Source: Burkholderia mayonis
GTDB taxonomy: Bacteria > Pseudomonadota > Gammaproteobacteria > Burkholderiales > Burkholderiaceae
Reading direction: 5' to 3'
Length of the DNA: 64,000 bases
NCBI RefSeq assembly: GCF_001523745.2
Contig: NZ_CP013386.1
Location: 2,604,001-2,668,000, forward strand
Below are positions 8,727 through 17,177 of the stretch, one piece after another. The notes beneath the pieces were generated by a model. That model searched no databases, was not told the DNA's origin, and saw only the letters and a list, made by a program, of their open reading frames with translations. How positions within the stretch are numbered: position 1 is the first letter of the stretch; each line of letters starts with the position of its first letter. The position numbers and the translations under genes were made by a program.

Positions 8727-9552
8727 GGGTCTGTTCACATTCTCACCAGCGGCCCAAAGGCACAGGCAAGCGAGGCGAAGGCGAAATAGTTGCCTGAAAG
8801 CTTGTCGTAGCGAGTGGCGACACGATGAAAATGTTTGATGCGATTGAAAAAGCGTTCGACGATGTTCCGGGTCCGATACAGCACGCGGCTATAGCGACGC
8901 TTGGCCTTTCGGTTCGAACGCGGCGGGATGACGGCCTTCGCACGTGTAGCGCGGATGCTCTCTACAAAGGCGTTCGAGTCGTAGCCCTTGTCGGCGATGA
9001 CCGCCCCGGTGCGCAGAGGCTCAACCAGTTCATTCGCACACGAAAAATATCGGAGACTTGCCCCTCGGTGGCAATCAACCGCAGCGGGCGTCCGGCGTCA
9101 TCGACGGCCAGGTGCAACTGGGTGGTCAGTCCGCCCCGCGAGCGGCCGAGCGTTGCGGACCGTTTTTTTCGAGCTCCGGACGAATGCTGGTGCGCACGCA
9201 CGATGGTCGAATCGATCAACACATGCTTGATCTCGGTTTCGTCGGCCACGGCGTGGATCACGCGTTCCCACACACCCTTGCGACGCCATCTGGAGAAGCG
9301 CATGTACACCGTATGCCATCGTCCGAACGCCTTTGGCAAATCGCGCCACGGGCAGCCGGTTCGGCCAATCCAGAGAACCGCTTCGACAAACCAGCGATTG
9401 TCGGCCGCCGTTCTTCCTGGGTCGCCTTCCTTGCCCGGCAACACAGATTCGATTCGTGCCCATACCTCGTCGCTCAGTAACTTTCGAATCATCTTGGCCC
9501 GCTTGTGCAAAAAACAAGATGTAAACACATTTCATCGAATGTAAACAGACCC
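8727..9552 (-). mobile_element. IS5-family (IS427-group) insertion sequence, 826 bp
   Basis: Bounded by 15-bp inverted repeats: GGGTCTGTTCACATT at 8727-8741 and its reverse complement, with one mismatch, at 9538-9552. Each end is flanked by TA, the 2-bp target duplication typical of the IS427 group. The interior is one transposase in two overlapping frames. The element sits downstream of a truncated M24 gene and appears full length. Confidence 0.9.
8735..9492 (-). CDS. IS5/IS427-group transposase, two frames joined by a -1 shift
   Basis: The first frame (ATG 9492 to stop at 8962) gives an N-terminal HTH domain (LSDEVWARIESVLPGKEG) and the first catalytic Asp segment (VLIDSTIVRAH). At 9042-9050, where the coding strand reads GATATTTTTCG, homology jumps to the -1 frame. 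That frame continues as ANELVEPLRTGAVIADKGYD (second Asp), then IVERFFNRIKHF with the catalytic Glu, and stops at 8735. A shift on the T run yields a 252-residue product of normal family length. The same arrangement occurs in many IS427-group elements as programmed frameshifting; a disabling mutation is the alternative. Confidence 0.85.
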
Positions 9553-10351
9553 TAGCGGACGAACGGAGCACCCGGAATAGTCGATTTTCTATCGCCGCTC
9601 CCGTCGATCGGGAGGAAATCTCCCTGCGCAACGCCGAACGACACGTCGGCGGTCGCATGAAACTCGCCTTCGCGATCCAATAGCACGCCAACATGCCAGT
9701 GAATCTGGGAAGCATTCTCATCGCGTCGACTTCAGTTGCATGGCCCCCCGCAGCGGCCGACAGTCGACGGCCATCCCAAAGCTCGGACTGTGCGCACAGT
9801 AGCGACGCGGCCATGAACGTCTGGCCAATTGACCGCGAGCGTCTGAAGCCGAGCCTGCGCGACAACAGCCTCGTCAGCGGGAGCACCTCGATCCCGGCGA
9901 TCAGGTATGTCGACGAAATCCACGACGCGTCCGCAATGCAGCGCACGCAGCGCCGCCCAAATCGGGCGATCGCAGCCTTGACGTTCCGGATGTCCACAAT
10001 AGCCTTCAGCGCCGCCACGATACCGCCGCTCACACTGCGCCATGCCATGCTCGTCGTTACTTGGAAAGGGCTCGTCGCTTGCCGCGCAAGCCATGTTGTC
10101 GTGTCAAGGCGAAATCGGTGCTCGGCGCCGAGCAGCTTCACACATCTCGCCATGACGGCATCCGCGGCGACACCGACCGACGGACCGCTCCACCCAATGT
10201 GTGAACAGCATGACAAGCGTGCCGCCGACGTGCTCGCCGCGACTGCGCTTGCGCCGATCAGCGGGGCATCTGTCGTACCGGCCTCGCGAAGACGCGGCCT
10301 CGTCGCTGTCGATATTGCCGGACGCCGCTGCCGCCGCAGCGTCATCCTCGC
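9553..10351. other. 799-bp degenerate or unassigned stretch
   Basis: No intact gene. The minus strand keeps several partly open frames, such as one spanning 9555-9700 that reads RRDENASQIHWHVGVLLD, but each is closed by stops or lacks a start. The pattern suggests a decayed minus-strand gene between the M24 peptidase and the IS element. I cannot name its family. Confidence 0.4.
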
Positions 10352-11566
10352 TCAACCAAGCCCGAACGGATCGTCGATGCTTGTTGCCGGCTGCGTGAAC
10401 CAACGCGGACCGTCGGCCGTGATGTACACATGATCCTCGTGACGGATGCCGAATTCGTTCGGAACGCAAAGCATCGGCTCGATGCTGAAGCACATGCCTT
10501 CATCGAGTATCGTCCGATCGCCGCCGACGAGATAAGGCCATTCGTGGATATCGAGACCGATTCCGTGACCGGTTCGATGCGGCAGGCCGGGCAATGCATA
10601 GCCCGGCCCATAGCCGACCGACTTCAGATAGTCACGGACCGCACGATCACCCTCTTCAGCTGCCATGCCTGCCTTCACGCGCTCGAACGCGGTCTGCTGC
10701 GCTCGCTTCTCATGCGCCCAAACCTCACGCTGACGTGTGCTCGCGTCGCCAAACACGTATGTGTGCGTAATGTCGGAGTGGTAGTCGTGCAGTTGGCAGC
10801 CCGTATCGATCAACACCATGTCGTTGCGCTCAAGCCGCTTCGGATGCTTGACGCCGTGCGGATAAGCCGTGTCCGGACCGAACAGCACGATGCAGAACGT
10901 CGACCCGCGCAGTGCGCCCACTGCGCGATGCGCGTTGTCGATGAAATCGAGCACTTCGTCAGCACTGACGCCCTCTCTCAAGATCGCGGCCGCCGCCTGG
11001 TGGACGCGCAGCGTCATGTCGTTCGCACGCTGCATCAATGCGAGTTCGGTCGCCGATTTGCGAATCCGGCATGCGCGCGTGACATCCACCGCGCTGCGAA
11101 TCCGCAGTTTCGACGCCCGTTCGCGAATGCCTTCATACATGAAGTACGGCGCGGATTCGTCGAATCCGAGAGTGCCGTCACCGATCCCCTGGCGCTCGAC
11201 GACGTCCGCGAGCAGCCGGTAAGGATCCTCGTTCTCGTTCCAGCAATGGAGGTCTCCAGGAATCTGCATCATGCCGGTGAACGTGCCGCGTTCGAACGCC
11301 GGCACGATGTATTGCAGCGGACCCGACGCAGGAATCAGCGCCCCCGTCAGACGTTCGCTGCGACGCCACGCGACGCCCGTGAAGTAAAGCAGGTTCGTGC
11401 CCGATTCGACGTAGATCGCATCGAGGCCGTGCAGTTTCATCAGTGCCTGTGCGCGTTCGACTCGCGCCGCATATTCCGCGGGCTGGATTGTCGCAACGTC
11501 GTCCGTCATGTTCTCGAGTTTCGCCAGTTCCGTCGCTGCATTCGATCCGCCGATGCCAATAGCCAT
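10352..11566 (-). CDS. M24 family metallopeptidase (Xaa-Pro aminopeptidase-like)
   Basis: 404 residues: an N-terminal creatinase-like domain (SGTNLLYFTGVAWRRSERL) followed by the pita-bread catalytic domain. The five metal ligands can be placed: Asp in VLIDTGCQLHDYHSDITHTY (two Asp), His in HRTGHGIGLDIHE, Glu in SIEPMLCVP and Glu in RHEDHVYI. It would remove an N-terminal residue next to proline, or act on a dipeptide or creatine-like substrate. ATG 11566 has GGAAACGA upstream. The downstream region is degenerate and holds a second, broken M24 gene. The exact substrate is undecided. Confidence 0.85.
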   Translation of the reverse strand: MAIGIGGSNAATELAKLENMTDDVATIQPAEYAARVERAQALMKLHGLDAIYVESGTNLLYFTGVAWRRSERLTGALIPASGPLQYIVPAFERGTFTGMMQIPGDLHCWNENEDPYRLLADVVERQGIGDGTLGFDESAPYFMYEGIRERASKLRIRSAVDVTRACRIRKSATELALMQRANDMTLRVHQAAAAILREGVSADEVLDFIDNAHRAVGALRGSTFCIVLFGPDTAYPHGVKHPKRLERNDMVLIDTGCQLHDYHSDITHTYVFGDASTRQREVWAHEKRAQQTAFERVKAGMAAEEGDRAVRDYLKSVGYGPGYALPGLPHRTGHGIGLDIHEWPYLVGGDRTILDEGMCFSIEPMLCVPNEFGIRHEDHVYITADGPRWFTQPATSIDDPFGLG

Positions 11567-12011
11567 ATTTCGTTTCCCGATCGTTTCAAGAATTTCAAGA
11601 TAAGCGGCGCGTAGTGCATTCGGTCCGCGTGATCGCGTGCTGCGCTACGGTCGCATCCCGCACCCTGCGCCCTGCGCCTCGGAATGAGGATCTTGCACTC
11701 GATGAGAGCATGAATGCATTCACTGCTCGGCACTCACCGTGCAGACTATGACGCGACCCGTCCCGGCTCGTAATCGGTAACTCCCCGACGTTCTTGCAAC
11801 CTTAGGCGATCCGATGCAGAGGCGAGCACTGCGAATTGTCGGCGAAGCGTTGTTTCCAGATGCGCGGCGTGAGTTCGTGCACGCGCGAAGTCGGATGCTG
11901 GCCTATCCACCGGCGCGCCATACAGAAACACACGCACCTGCTGTTCCGGGAAGAATATCAGCCCCTGTTACGGCGCGTTCAATTTGAGGTCGAAGATGGG
12001 GTATTCATCTC
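11567..12011. other. 445-bp intergenic region left of the IS21 element
   Basis: No gene supported. Contains the promoter side of the M24 gene and ends in the six bases CATCTC (12006-12011), which are repeated at the far side of the IS21 element and therefore mark its target site. Confidence 0.5.
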
Positions 12012-12048
12012 TGTTAGCGCCGGTGTAAAAGCGCCGTTAAACGACGGC
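12012..12048 (+). repeat. IS21 left terminal inverted repeat
   Basis: Starts TGTTAGCGCCGGT and ends with TAAACGACGGC. Matches the reverse complement of 15341-15377 with mismatches confined mainly to the middle third. This is the end distal to istA. Confidence 0.9.
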
Positions 12049-12073
12049 ACAAGGTTGAGCGAAACAGTCAACG

Positions 12074-12105
12074 ACAAAGGGGCCACGCCGGCCCCTTTGT
12101 TTTGA
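12074..12105 (+). terminator. hairpin terminator just inside the IS21 left end
   Basis: The stem AAAGGGGCC/GGCCCCTTT with a 5-base loop is followed on the plus strand by TGTTTTG. It is oriented to stop transcription entering the element from the left and may also end the minus-strand element transcript after the third gene. Confidence 0.7.
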
Positions 12106-12115
12106 ATGTCGCCGA

Positions 12116-12331
12116 TCAGAACGGCGGGTCGTGCTCGGTGAGCGGCAGTTCACGTTGCCGACGATCGCCACGAAGGACACGCTGCATGTCGGGCAGATAG
12201 CGTGCGCAGATGAGTTCGCGCAAGTCGTCGAGCAGTTCGAACACGGCGAGCGCCTGCTCGGGCGTCCAGTCGTCGGGCACGACGAAGTTCAAGCCGCGCG
12301 TGAGGCCTGAGGGCAATGGCACGGCTGTCAT
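12116..12331 (-). CDS. small IS21-associated protein of unknown function
   Basis: 71 residues, acidic middle, no known catalytic motif. Key segment: FVVPDDWTPEQALAVFELLDDL, then LPDMQRVL, predicted mostly helical. Its ATG overlaps the istB stop in an ATGA arrangement (12328-12331), implying translational coupling with istB. I do not recognise a named family. The position inside the inverted repeats shows it belongs to the transposon. It could be a regulator or an accessory of the IstA/IstB transpososome; this is inference. Confidence 0.7.
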   Translation of the reverse strand: MTAVPLPSGLTRGLNFVVPDDWTPEQALAVFELLDDLRELICARYLPDMQRVLRGDRRQRELPLTEHDPPF

Positions 12332-13101
12332 GATGACTCGCCTCCTTTGGCCGATTTGCTCGGGCCACGCTGCCGGGCGCGCTTGTCGGCCCGCTCGCGG
12401 GCTTCCTTCAGGCGGTACGATTCGCCTTCGATCGAGATGACCTCGGCGAGATGCACAAGGCGATCGACGAGCGACACGACGCAGGCGGCGTTCGGGAACA
12501 CTTCTGACCATTCTGCAAACGGTCGATTCGATGTCACGATGGTGCTGTTGTTCTGGTATCTCCGGCTGATCAACTCGAACAGCAGATCGGCGTGGCGATT
12601 CGAGTAGGAGAGATATCCGACCTCATCGATCACAAGGACGTCGGGCGCAGCATAGCGACGCAAGCGCCGGCGCAGCGTTGAATCGCTATCGAGCGCAGCC
12701 AGTTCGCCCAGCATATTGCCGGCGGTGGTGAACAGCACCGTGTGCCCATGCACGAGCGCCTGATGCGCGACGTTCTTCGCCAGCGTCGACTTGCCCACGC
12801 CGTTGGGGCCGATGAGCACGACGTTGGCGGCGTCCTTCATGAACCCGAGCGTCATCAGTTCTTCGATGGCACCGCGATCACACCGTGACGGCCAACCCCA
12901 GTCGAAGTCGCACAAGGCTTTGAAGCCGCCCAGATGTGATTCCTTGATGCGCCGCTCGAGCGAGCGACGGGCTCGCTCGTCTTCTTCCCACTGCACGAGC
13001 GGCGCGACCCACGGCTGCAGCGCAACCTCGGGCCAGTGGGCCAGCAGCCCGTGCAAACGCAATTCCTGCGCGCGTGTGCGCAATGATTCAAGCGAGCTCA
13101 T
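12328..13101 (-). CDS. istB: IS21 transposition helper ATPase
   Basis: 257 residues, the usual IstB length. It is an AAA+ ATPase of the DnaC/IstB family that assembles on target DNA and stimulates IstA. Walker A is [11 protein letters not shown] (about residues 108-118) and Walker B is [11 protein letters not shown] (about 170). The N-terminal region ([14 protein letters not shown]) is the family's helical domain. A C-terminal basic tail ([14 protein letters not shown]) may contact DNA. ATG 13101 lies 14 bp before the istA stop (13088-13090), so the two genes overlap and are probably coupled. Confidence 0.93.
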   Translation of the reverse strand: MSSLESLRTRAQELRLHGLLAHWPEVALQPWVAPLVQWEEDERARRSLERRIKESHLGGFKALCDFDWGWPSRCDRGAIEELMTLGFMKDAANVVLIGPNGVGKSTLAKNVAHQALVHGHTVLFTTAGNMLGELAALDSDSTLRRRLRRYAAPDVLVIDEVGYLSYSNRHADLLFELISRRYQNNSTIVTSNRPFAEWSEVFPNAACVVSLVDRLVHLAEVISIEGESYRLKEARERADKRARQRGPSKSAKGGESS

Positions 13102-14587
13102 CCGTGCCTCCGGCAAGTTGATCGTAGGTATCGAGCCGGTGGGGTTGGACCGGCGTGTCCTTCTGGCGTACGTGTGGCGGCAGACACACGGCAAGCGGTG
13201 GTGGCAGTTCAAGCGCTTCGCGGCGGCGCTCCAGCGCCAGGCGCACGGCGTTCGGGTGCGGCACGCCGCTTTGTAGCGCATCGCCGATCGCGGCCTGCAA
13301 TTGCGCAGCGCCGTAGCGTTCGAGCAGCCGCAGCAGCGCCGCCGTGATGGTGCCCAGATTCGCATTGCGTTCAGCCGCGCGGCGCAGCAGATCCTGACTG
13401 GCGGGGGCAGCCTTGGCCAAGCGATCCATGCCGCGATGATGACGGGCCTCGCGTTTGACGCCGACCAGTGTCTCGATGTGAACGGGCTCTTCGATTTGCG
13501 CGCCGCGGTCGTAACTGCGAGCGTGGCGCGCAAGGATCTCGGCACCGTCCAGCACGCGTACCTGCTCGAGATCGGCCCGTACCGTGAGCGTGCGCCGCAC
13601 GTGCGTGTGCGGGATCGAGTAGTCGTTCAGATCGAAGCGTACATAGGGCGTCTTGCCGACTTTGACGGCGAGCGTTTCCTCGACGGGATAGGGATTCTCC
13701 GGTAGCGCAAGCAGCGTAGGCTGCTCCTGGGCGAACGCCTGGCGCACACTGATCATGCGATCCTCCGGGCACGGGCGATCCGCCGCCTGCGTGCGGCACC
13801 AGTGTTCGGCTTGCGCATTCAGGTCATCCAGATCGGCGAACTGTCTGGCCGCGAAGAACGCGTCGCGGACGTGACGAATGGCGCGCTCCACGCGGCCCTT
13901 CTCGTTACCACGCGCGATGGCTACGGGTCTGGGTTCGAACCGATAGTGTGCGGCGAAGGCGAGCAGCGTCGGGTGGAAACGAATGGCGTCGCCCTGGCGT
14001 TCAAGGACGGCGCTCTTCAGGTTGTCGTAGAGGACGACCCTACCGAGGCCGCCCCAGCGCGTGAAGGCGCCGATATGGCCGCGCAGGAAGTTCTCCATAC
14101 GCGCATCGAGGAAAAAGCGCAGATACAGTTCGCGCGAGTACGAGAGCACCATCACGAAGGCCATCAAGGGCCGGCGCGCACGGCCGATATGCAAGTGACC
14201 GAAGTGCCCCCAGTCGCATTGCATCTGTTCGCCGGGCAACGTGCGCAGCCGCAGGTACGCTTCGGCAGGCGGGCGTGGCCGGTGCAGAGAGATCAGATGT
14301 CGGAAGTGCGTGGGCCGGCCCTGATAGCCGCGCTCGCGCACCATGCCGTAAAGGCGGCTGGCGGTGAGCGTGGGATACTTCTCCAGCGTTTGGCGAATGA
14401 ATGGCAGGTATGGCTCGATCATCGAAGGCCGCGGCGCCGGTCCATGACGCGGCAGACCAGCTTGTGCGAGCACCCGTTTGACGGTGCCGCGATGCACGTG
14501 CAATTGCTGCGCGATCGTGCCGCAGCGCCACTTCTCGACGTGGTAGAGCCGCAGGATATGGGCTTCGAGTTCAGCGTCAATCGTCAC
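13088..14587 (-). CDS. istA: IS21 transposase, DDE type
   Basis: About 499 residues from the GTG at 14587 ([20 protein letters not shown]). The N-terminal HTH is [18 protein letters not shown]. The RNase-H-like catalytic core has Asp in MQCDWGHF, Asp in LYDNLKSAV and Glu in [17 protein letters not shown], giving the full DDE triad. A Mu-type C-terminal beta-barrel follows ([16 protein letters not shown]). IstA binds the element ends and carries out cleavage and strand transfer. The same frame stays open upstream for 133 more codons through a Cys-rich segment, so the true start may be at 14986. Confidence 0.92.
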   Translation of the reverse strand: MTIDAELEAHILRLYHVEKWRCGTIAQQLHVHRGTVKRVLAQAGLPRHGPAPRPSMIEPYLPFIRQTLEKYPTLTASRLYGMVRERGYQGRPTHFRHLISLHRPRPPAEAYLRLRTLPGEQMQCDWGHFGHLHIGRARRPLMAFVMVLSYSRELYLRFFLDARMENFLRGHIGAFTRWGGLGRVVLYDNLKSAVLERQGDAIRFHPTLLAFAAHYRFEPRPVAIARGNEKGRVERAIRHVRDAFFAARQFADLDDLNAQAEHWCRTQAADRPCPEDRMISVRQAFAQEQPTLLALPENPYPVEETLAVKVGKTPYVRFDLNDYSIPHTHVRRTLTVRADLEQVRVLDGAEILARHARSYDRGAQIEEPVHIETLVGVKREARHHRGMDRLAKAAPASQDLLRRAAERNANLGTITAALLRLLERYGAAQLQAAIGDALQSGVPHPNAVRLALERRREALELPPPLAVCLPPHVRQKDTPVQPHRLDTYDQLAGGTDELA

Positions 14588-14986
14588 CTTTAGAGCCTCC
14601 TCGAACGGGCCAAGGCGCACGAATGGCGAACAGGCGCAGCCGCATCGATGGCAATGCGTTGTCGCCGGCGCCGATGCCGCGACACGACTGTGAGTGACAG
14701 CGGCGCGCATCGAGTCCGCTGGCAGTAGAGCACTGGGCCCCGTCGCAGGTGAACCGTGATGCGTCACTTTATTGTGTCGCGCTCGATAACGACGGGCGCG
14801 CTGCGCATGGGCAAGACGCCCGCGGCGAGAACTCTGGTAACGCTGAGCCGCTTCGCGCAAGCTCGCGCGCCGGGCCGCTTGCGCACAGCCGCCGGCGCAA
14901 TAGATCTGGCCTCGATCGCAGCGGCGGCAAATGAACACCTGCGCCCGGCAGCGGGCGCACAGGAAGAAGCGGCCCGTGGGCAGCAT
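14588..14986 (-). CDS. Cys-rich (zinc-ribbon-like) segment in frame with istA
   Basis: An ATG at 14986 opens a frame with closely spaced Cys pairs ([20 protein letters not shown], then IYCAGGC) followed by a strongly basic region ([15 protein letters not shown]). This pattern fits a small zinc-ribbon DNA-binding protein. No stop codon separates it from istA, so it is either an N-terminal extension making a 632-residue fusion, or a separate cistron whose stop was lost. It lies inside the inverted repeats and so travels with the element. Function is inferred only from cysteine spacing and charge. Confidence 0.55.
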
Positions 14987-15340
14987 CGGCGGTCCCCGTG
15001 GAACGCCGATGGCAGGTCGATATCGACAGGGTCCGCCCAGCCGTGGAATACTGCGGCTGCACGTGTCCCTGTGCTTGGCCCCGTGGCCCCGCACCTGTGT
15101 CCAGTGTGGCGCGACCCCGGGGTGAACTTGGCGGTTTGACCGGTGTCGCGCCGGTTGTTTCTTCGGCGGTGTGCCTTTCTACCGCAACCGATCCGCGCCG
15201 TCATCCCTCAACGCGCTTTGCGCGTCTGCACTCGCCCTACGGGCTCCCTCCGACGCGCAAAGCGTCAGGCATCCGCAGCGTCGCTACCCCGCAAACATCA
15301 TCTTCCAAGCACGGCCACTTCAAACGCTCAATTCCAGAAC

Positions 15341-15377
15341 GCCGTCGTTTAGTGTCGGATTTGGACCGGCGTTCACA
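15341..15377 (-). repeat. IS21 right terminal inverted repeat
   Basis: Counterpart of 12012-12048. Read inward it begins TGTGAACGCCGGT and has the shared inner block TAAACGACGGC. It is followed by the target duplication CATCTC. Confidence 0.9.
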
Positions 15378-15584
15378 CATCTCGCGTCCGGCGAGAGCGA
15401 TTTTCTGAACTTCACCGCGAACAACGCGAGATACGGTGGGCATAAAGAAGACCGGTACTCCTCTGATATCGTGCGACGGTTCTCACGCCAACACACGAAT
15501 CAATAAGAGCCCGGCCTATGCAACGGATCGTACACGCTTTCCTTTCCCTCGAATAACATCTTCGCGCCGTCGTCTCCACACCTC

Positions 15585-15934
15585 AGTCGTACCGCCCCGA
15601 TCGCCGCCCGCACTGCGGTTGCAGCTGCCTGTGGGGACATGGCTGCTACGACCGCAAGGCCGACCGCAGTGCCGACGGCCAGCTCAATCCGGTTTCGGTG
15701 CCGCGCTTCCGCTGTCCTTCATGTCGGCGCACCTGGTCGCGCCTGCCGCTATGCATTTGCCCGCGCCGTTGGTACGGCTGTGCGCCGCGACGGCACCGTC
15801 TCGTACGCCGGCCGCTACTTCGAGGTCCCCTACGAGCTCACCGGCCAGCACATCGTGCTCGTCGAGTGGTACGCGTGGAGAGCGAAACTGGCCAGCCACT
15901 GGGCGCCGCCACGCTGCTCGACGCCGTCGCCAAC
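15585..15934 (+). pseudogene. mosaic transposase remnant cut by IS66
   Basis: Two plus-strand pieces in different frames. The first (about 15598-15774) reads as a Cys-rich N-terminal domain (RPHCGCSCLWGHGCYDRKAD, then FRCPSCRRTWSRLP, then PRRWYG). The second (about 15775-15934) reads VRRDGTVSYAGRYFEVPYEL and, after a frame change, GQPLGAATLLDAVAN. That is the C-terminal end of a Mu/IS481-type DDE integrase. The pieces meet without a shared frame, and the second is broken exactly at the left end of the IS66 copy. No product is expected. Confidence 0.65.
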
Positions 15935-16995
15935 GTAAGCACCTCGCGAAGGCCGTTCGCAATGCGACGCGCACGTGAGGCATGATTGGGTATCGGTCGC
16001 TCGGGTTCGCCCGCTGGCAATCAGCCCGTGGAGGCAGGCGGGCAAGGCTTGCCTGGCAGCTTACTTGCCACGTTCCACGGTAGTAATTCGTCGATGCGGT
16101 TAATGGGGTGGTCAGCGATATGGGTCAGCACGTATTCGAGGTAAGCGCGCGGGTTGATCCCGTTCAGCTTGCACGTGCCGATCAGGCTGTACATCGCTGC
16201 AGCCCTCTGGCCCCCGCTATCGGAGCCGGCGAACAAGAAGTTCTTCCGACCCAGACTCACACATCGCAGCGCGTTTTCGGCCAGGGCATTGCTGATCTCG
16301 GCACGGCCCTCTTCGCAGTACAGCGCGAGGGCATCCCACTGGTTAAGCGAGTAACGGATCGCTTTGGCCAAATCGGATTTCTTCGACAGCGTCGCGAGTT
16401 TGTCCGTCATCCACGTCTTGATGGTTGCCAGCAGCGGCACACTTTTCTCCTGCCGCACGCGCAGCCGTTCAGCGGCGGGTTTGCCGCGGATGTGGGCCTC
16501 GATGCCGTAGAGTTCGCCGATCAGCTCGAGCACCTCCCGGGTCGCCTCGGTATCGGCGTCAACGGCACCGTCGACCTTGATCACCACTGCGCCGATCCGG
16601 ATCTCGATCGTCCCCGCTCGCGCAGTCGGGTTGCCGACATCCCCTGCATCCGGTGGCATCGCCATGCGCGGCGCGTGTGTCTCATGCACCACCGCCACTG
16701 GAATCAGCGACATCGTTTCGGCCTGCAATTGCTCGCGATAGCGGCGCCGCCAGGTGAACAGCATGTTTGCATTGATGCCATTCTCGCGCGCCAGCTTTGC
16801 GACCGAGGCACCAGGCTCGCATGCCGCAGCGGCGAGTCGGCGTCGAAACTCGCGATCATAATTCGGGCGTCCCTTGCGGCTACCCGGCTTGGCTTCCGGC
16901 TCTGTCACAGTGATGTCCATCAAATCGAAAATGATGGGCACCACTTTGATGTCGGTTCTCGCCGTCGTCTACGACGGTCGTCGTGAGGTGCTTAC
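15935..16995 (-). mobile_element. IS66-family deletion derivative, 1061 bp
   Basis: Ends are imperfect inverted repeats: GTAAGCACCTCGCGAAGGCC at 15935 and, read inward from 16995, GTAAGCACCTCACGACGACC. GTAA termini are typical of IS66. Full IS66 elements are about 2.5 kb with tnpA, tnpB and tnpC; here tnpB and most of tnpC are missing. The 8 bases on either side (TCGCCAAC and ATCCGACG) do not match, so no target duplication remains. This points to a rearrangement after insertion. Confidence 0.85.
16021..16920 (-). CDS. IS66 TnpA-TnpC in-frame fusion protein
   Basis: 299 residues. Residues 1 to about 125 are IS66 TnpA: HTH ([28 protein letters not shown]) and the C-terminal [14 protein letters not shown] block. 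Residues 130-299 are the C-terminal third of the TnpC transposase ([54 protein letters not shown]). The join near 16545 removes all of tnpB and the N-terminal and first catalytic parts of tnpC yet keeps the frame open. TnpC's catalytic Asp residues are lost, so it cannot transpose alone. It could still bind the ends of related copies. ATG 16920 matches the TnpA start. Confidence 0.85.
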   Translation of the reverse strand: MDITVTEPEAKPGSRKGRPNYDREFRRRLAAAACEPGASVAKLARENGINANMLFTWRRRYREQLQAETMSLIPVAVVHETHAPRMAMPPDAGDVGNPTARAGTIEIRIGAVVIKVDGAVDADTEATREVLELIGELYGIEAHIRGKPAAERLRVRQEKSVPLLATIKTWMTDKLATLSKKSDLAKAIRYSLNQWDALALYCEEGRAEISNALAENALRCVSLGRKNFLFAGSDSGGQRAAAMYSLIGTCKLNGINPRAYLEYVLTHIADHPINRIDELLPWNVASKLPGKPCPPASTG

Positions 16996-17014
16996 ATCCG
17001 ACGGGAGTGGGCGT

Positions 17015-17049
17015 AAAAAACAAAACCCCCGCCTGGCTGGGCGGGGGTT
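17015..17049 (-). terminator. rrn operon rho-independent terminator
   Basis: On the minus strand AACCCCCGCC pairs with GGCGGGGGTT around a 6-base loop, followed by TTGTTTTTT. It lies just past the 5S gene, as expected for the end of the rrn transcript. Confidence 0.9.
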
Positions 17050-17061
17050 CTGAGAGGGGGA

Positions 17062-17177
17062 GCCTGACGATTACCTACTTTCACACGGGCAATCCGCACT
17101 ATCATCGGCGTAGAGTCGTTTCACGGTCCTGTTCGGGATGGGAAGGGGTGGGACCGACTCGCTATGGTCATCAGGCA
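17062..17177 (-). rRNA. rrf: 5S ribosomal RNA
   Basis: On the minus strand the gene begins TGCCTGATGACCATAGCGAG and contains the conserved CCCATCCCGAACAGG segment. It ends with the complementary AATCGTCAGGC that closes helix I. Ends are set by that helix and may be off by a base or two. Confidence 0.95.

Larger units (their letters stand above)
12012..15377 (-). mobile_element. complete IS21-family insertion sequence, 3366 bp
   Basis: The ends are 37-bp imperfect inverted repeats (12012-12048 and 15341-15377). They begin TGTTAGCGCCGGT and, on the other strand, TGTGAACGCCGGT, and share a perfect 11-bp inner block TAAACGACGGC. TG...CA termini are characteristic of IS21. CATCTC at 12006-12011 and 15378-15383 is a 6-bp target duplication. 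Inside, all on the minus strand, are a Cys-rich reading frame, istA, istB and a 71-residue third gene. All frames are open, so the copy looks recent and functional. Confidence 0.95.

Noticed and set aside
11813..11935. Possible IS66 transposase C-terminal fragment on the minus strand (reads WIGQHPTSRVHELTPRIW)
   Set aside because: Looks vaguely like the end of some transposases, but the match is too short and I cannot place it in a family.
12074..12105. Hairpin considered as an attenuator or riboswitch expression platform
   Set aside because: It lies inside a transposon end with no leader or ligand-binding-like structure; a simple terminator explains it.
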